Source of the DNA: Streptomyces sp. AC1-42W
GTDB lineage: Bacteria; Actinomycetota; Actinomycetes; Streptomycetales; Streptomycetaceae
NCBI RefSeq assembly: GCF_003248355.1
Contig: NZ_QKWY01000001.1
Location: 702,001-766,000, forward strand
Direction: 5' to 3'
DNA length: 64,000 nt
Both the position numbers and the translations under genes were made by a program. The notes under the pieces are model-generated. The model saw nothing but the letters and a program-made list of their open reading frames with translations. It was not told the origin of the DNA and did not search any database. Below are positions 62,820 through 64,000 of the stretch, piece by piece (position 1 is the stretch's first letter; each line of letters opens with the position of its first letter).

Positions 62820-62841
62820 TCTCCCTCCCGAGGGAGGGAGA
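62820..62841. repeat. Right-end hairpin of the second TnpB element
   Basis: TCTCCCTCCC (62820-62829) and GGGAGGGAGA (62832-62841) form a perfect 10-bp stem with a 2-base loop just downstream of the tnpB stop. It resembles the right-end stem-loop/omega-RNA scaffold of IS605 elements. Confidence 0.65.
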
Positions 62842-62844
62842 TCC

Positions 62845-64000
62845 CTACGGATCGCGCCGTGGGGATTTCTGCTTCGTCGCCAGCTGCCCGACCGGAGTAC
62901 TCCGTTGAGGTCTTACACCAGCTCCACAGACAGATGCCGTCAGCCCGACGGCCAGAGTGTTGTTCGCCGCGTTCACGTCCCGGTCGTGGGTCGTGCCGCA
63001 GCCGCCGCACGTCCAGGTACGGACGTTCAGCGGCAGCCTGTCCCGCAACCTGCCGCAGGCGGAGCACAGCTTGGAGGACGGGAAGAAGCGGTCGACCGCG
63101 ATTACTTCGCGACCGTACCAGCGGGCCTTGTACTCCAGCATGTTCCGGAACTCCGACCATGCGGCGTCGCTGATGGCGCGGGCCAGGCTGCCGTTCTTCA
63201 CCATGTTCCGAACGGCGAGGTCCTCGATCACGATCGTTTGGTTCTCACGAACGAGCCGAGTGGTGAGCTTGTGCAGATGGTCACGCCTGCGATCGGCGAT
63301 ACGTGCGTAGACCTTGGCGACCTTCCGGCGGGCCTTGGCCCGGTTCGCGCCGTCGCCCTCGGCCTTGCGTGCCAGTTGCCGCTGAGCCCTGGCGAGACGG
63401 GCGCGGTCGCGCCGCTCGTGCCGGGGGTTGGCGACCTTCTCACCGGTCGAAAGAGTCAGCAGATGGTCCAGACCCATATCAACGCCGATCGCCGCGTCGG
63501 TGGCGGGCAGCGGCTGGACGGTGGGGTCCTCGCACAACAGGGACACGAACCAGCGCCCGGCCGCGTCCTGGGACACGGTCACCGTAGACGGCGACGCCCC
63601 CTCGGGCAGCGGACGGGACCACACGATGTCGAGCGGCTGAGCCATCTTCGCCAGCGTCAGCCCGCCGTCACGGAACCGGAATGCGCTGGTGGTGTACTCC
63701 GCCGACTTCCGCGACCTCTTCCGCGACTTGTAACGCGGGTACTTCGCCTGCCTGCCGAAGAAGTTCGCGAACGCTGTCTGGAGATGCCTCAGCGCCTGCT
63801 GGAGCGGGACGGAGGAGACCTCGTTGAGATACGCGAGTTCCTCGGTCTTCTTCCAAGCCGTCAGCATCGCCGACGTAGCGTTGTAGTTGAGTCGTTCCCG
63901 CCGCGTCCATGCCTCCGTCCGGGCGGCGAGGGCGAGGTTGTAGACCTTCCGCACGCAGCCGAACGTGCGGTACAGCTCTGCCGCCTGCGCATCCGTCGGA
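62845..64000 (-). CDS. tnpB: TnpB nuclease, partial at 5' end
   Basis: The coding frame is open to the window edge, reading PTDAQAAELYRTFGCVRKVY at its visible N-terminal side, so the start lies beyond 64000. RuvC residues are in IGVDMGLDHLLTLS, IVIEDLAVRNM and THDRDVNAANN; the zinc finger is CSACG ... CGGCG. All are intact. It belongs to a different TnpB subfamily from the copy at 54714. Confidence 0.92.
   Translation of the reverse strand, partial: PTDAQAAELYRTFGCVRKVYNLALAARTEAWTRRERLNYNATSAMLTAWKKTEELAYLNEVSSVPLQQALRHLQTAFANFFGRQAKYPRYKSRKRSRKSAEYTTSAFRFRDGGLTLAKMAQPLDIVWSRPLPEGASPSTVTVSQDAAGRWFVSLLCEDPTVQPLPATDAAIGVDMGLDHLLTLSTGEKVANPRHERRDRARLARAQRQLARKAEGDGANRAKARRKVAKVYARIADRRRDHLHKLTTRLVRENQTIVIEDLAVRNMVKNGSLARAISDAAWSEFRNMLEYKARWYGREVIAVDRFFPSSKLCSACGRLRDRLPLNVRTWTCGGCGTTHDRDVNAANNTLAVGLTASVCGAGVRPQRSTPVGQLATKQKSPRRDP

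Larger units (their letters stand above)
62820..64000 (-). mobile_element. IS605-type TnpB element, partial at window edge
   Basis: The element includes the tnpB gene and its right-end hairpin; the left end and the start of tnpB lie beyond the window. No tnpA is visible. It is distinct in sequence from the element at 54575. It adjoins an HxlR remnant. Confidence 0.65.

Overview
The window is very GC-rich actinobacterial DNA and almost certainly comes from a Streptomyces chromosome. It has GTG and TTG starts, tightly overlapping ATGA/GTGA gene pairs, Tat and lipoprotein signals, an IdeR/DmdR-type iron box, DUF397 and DUF5753 proteins, the futalosine-route menaquinone genes, and a gene order (hemL, phosphatase, cytochrome c biogenesis, then menaquinone genes) that I recognise from Streptomyces core genomes.

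Layout. 1-6046: a truncated type I polyketide synthase (ACP-KS-AT-AT..., minus strand), divergent from a DHA2-type MFS exporter. 6089-12634: accessory cassette 1, bounded by a 68-bp direct repeat. 12567-21001: core genes, comprising a conserved hypothetical, hemL, a histidine phosphatase, a Tat lipoprotein and the System II cytochrome c maturation set (ResA, CcdA, ResB, CcsA). 21074-28605: PLDc_N and MHYT proteins, then the late menaquinone genes (UbiD, UbiA and UbiX families), an Lrp/AsnC regulator and mqnE. 28826-32096: a Cys-rich leader peptide and a dicarboxylate/amino acid symporter whose 3' end was split by a 1.67-kb insertion carrying only a large serine recombinase. 32189-38368: a TetR-controlled lipid module (MaoC, FabG4-like reductase, thiolase, acyl-CoA synthetase). 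38415-45282: a GbsR/MarR-DUF4097-ABC exporter module, an MFS transporter, an iron-regulated siderophore-interacting protein and an F420 oxidoreductase. 45103-51551: accessory cassette 2, bounded by a larger direct repeat. 51521-64000: an HD phosphohydrolase followed by a worn accessory region (degenerate GyrB-like ATPase, lipoprotein, gene split by an IS605-type TnpB element, RelE/Phd toxin-antitoxin, orphan FxLD-type methyltransferase, polysaccharide deacetylase, DUF397/XRE/ATPase set, frameshifted Ser/Thr kinase, HxlR remnant and a second TnpB running off the end).

The most interesting content is the pair of related cassettes. Each encodes a tiny peptide (48 and 55 aa), a JmjC/cupin-8 Fe(II) oxygenase, a short aldo/keto reductase, a small APH-fold kinase, a NUDIX hydrolase and an XRE-TPR regulator, with the regulator/NUDIX pair divergent from the peptide/enzyme genes. 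Cassette 1 adds a clavaminate-synthase-like Fe(II)/2-oxoglutarate oxygenase. The two peptides share an N-terminal ATTP motif followed by a GL(V/L) helix-like segment and end in Ser/Thr/Gly/Asp-rich tails without cysteine. The parsimonious reading is an uncharacterised class of ribosomally made, post-translationally modified peptide (RiPP) present twice, mobilised as discrete cassettes into the 3' ends of core genes. The RiPP assignment is inference; the gene content, peptides and flanking repeats are visible directly.
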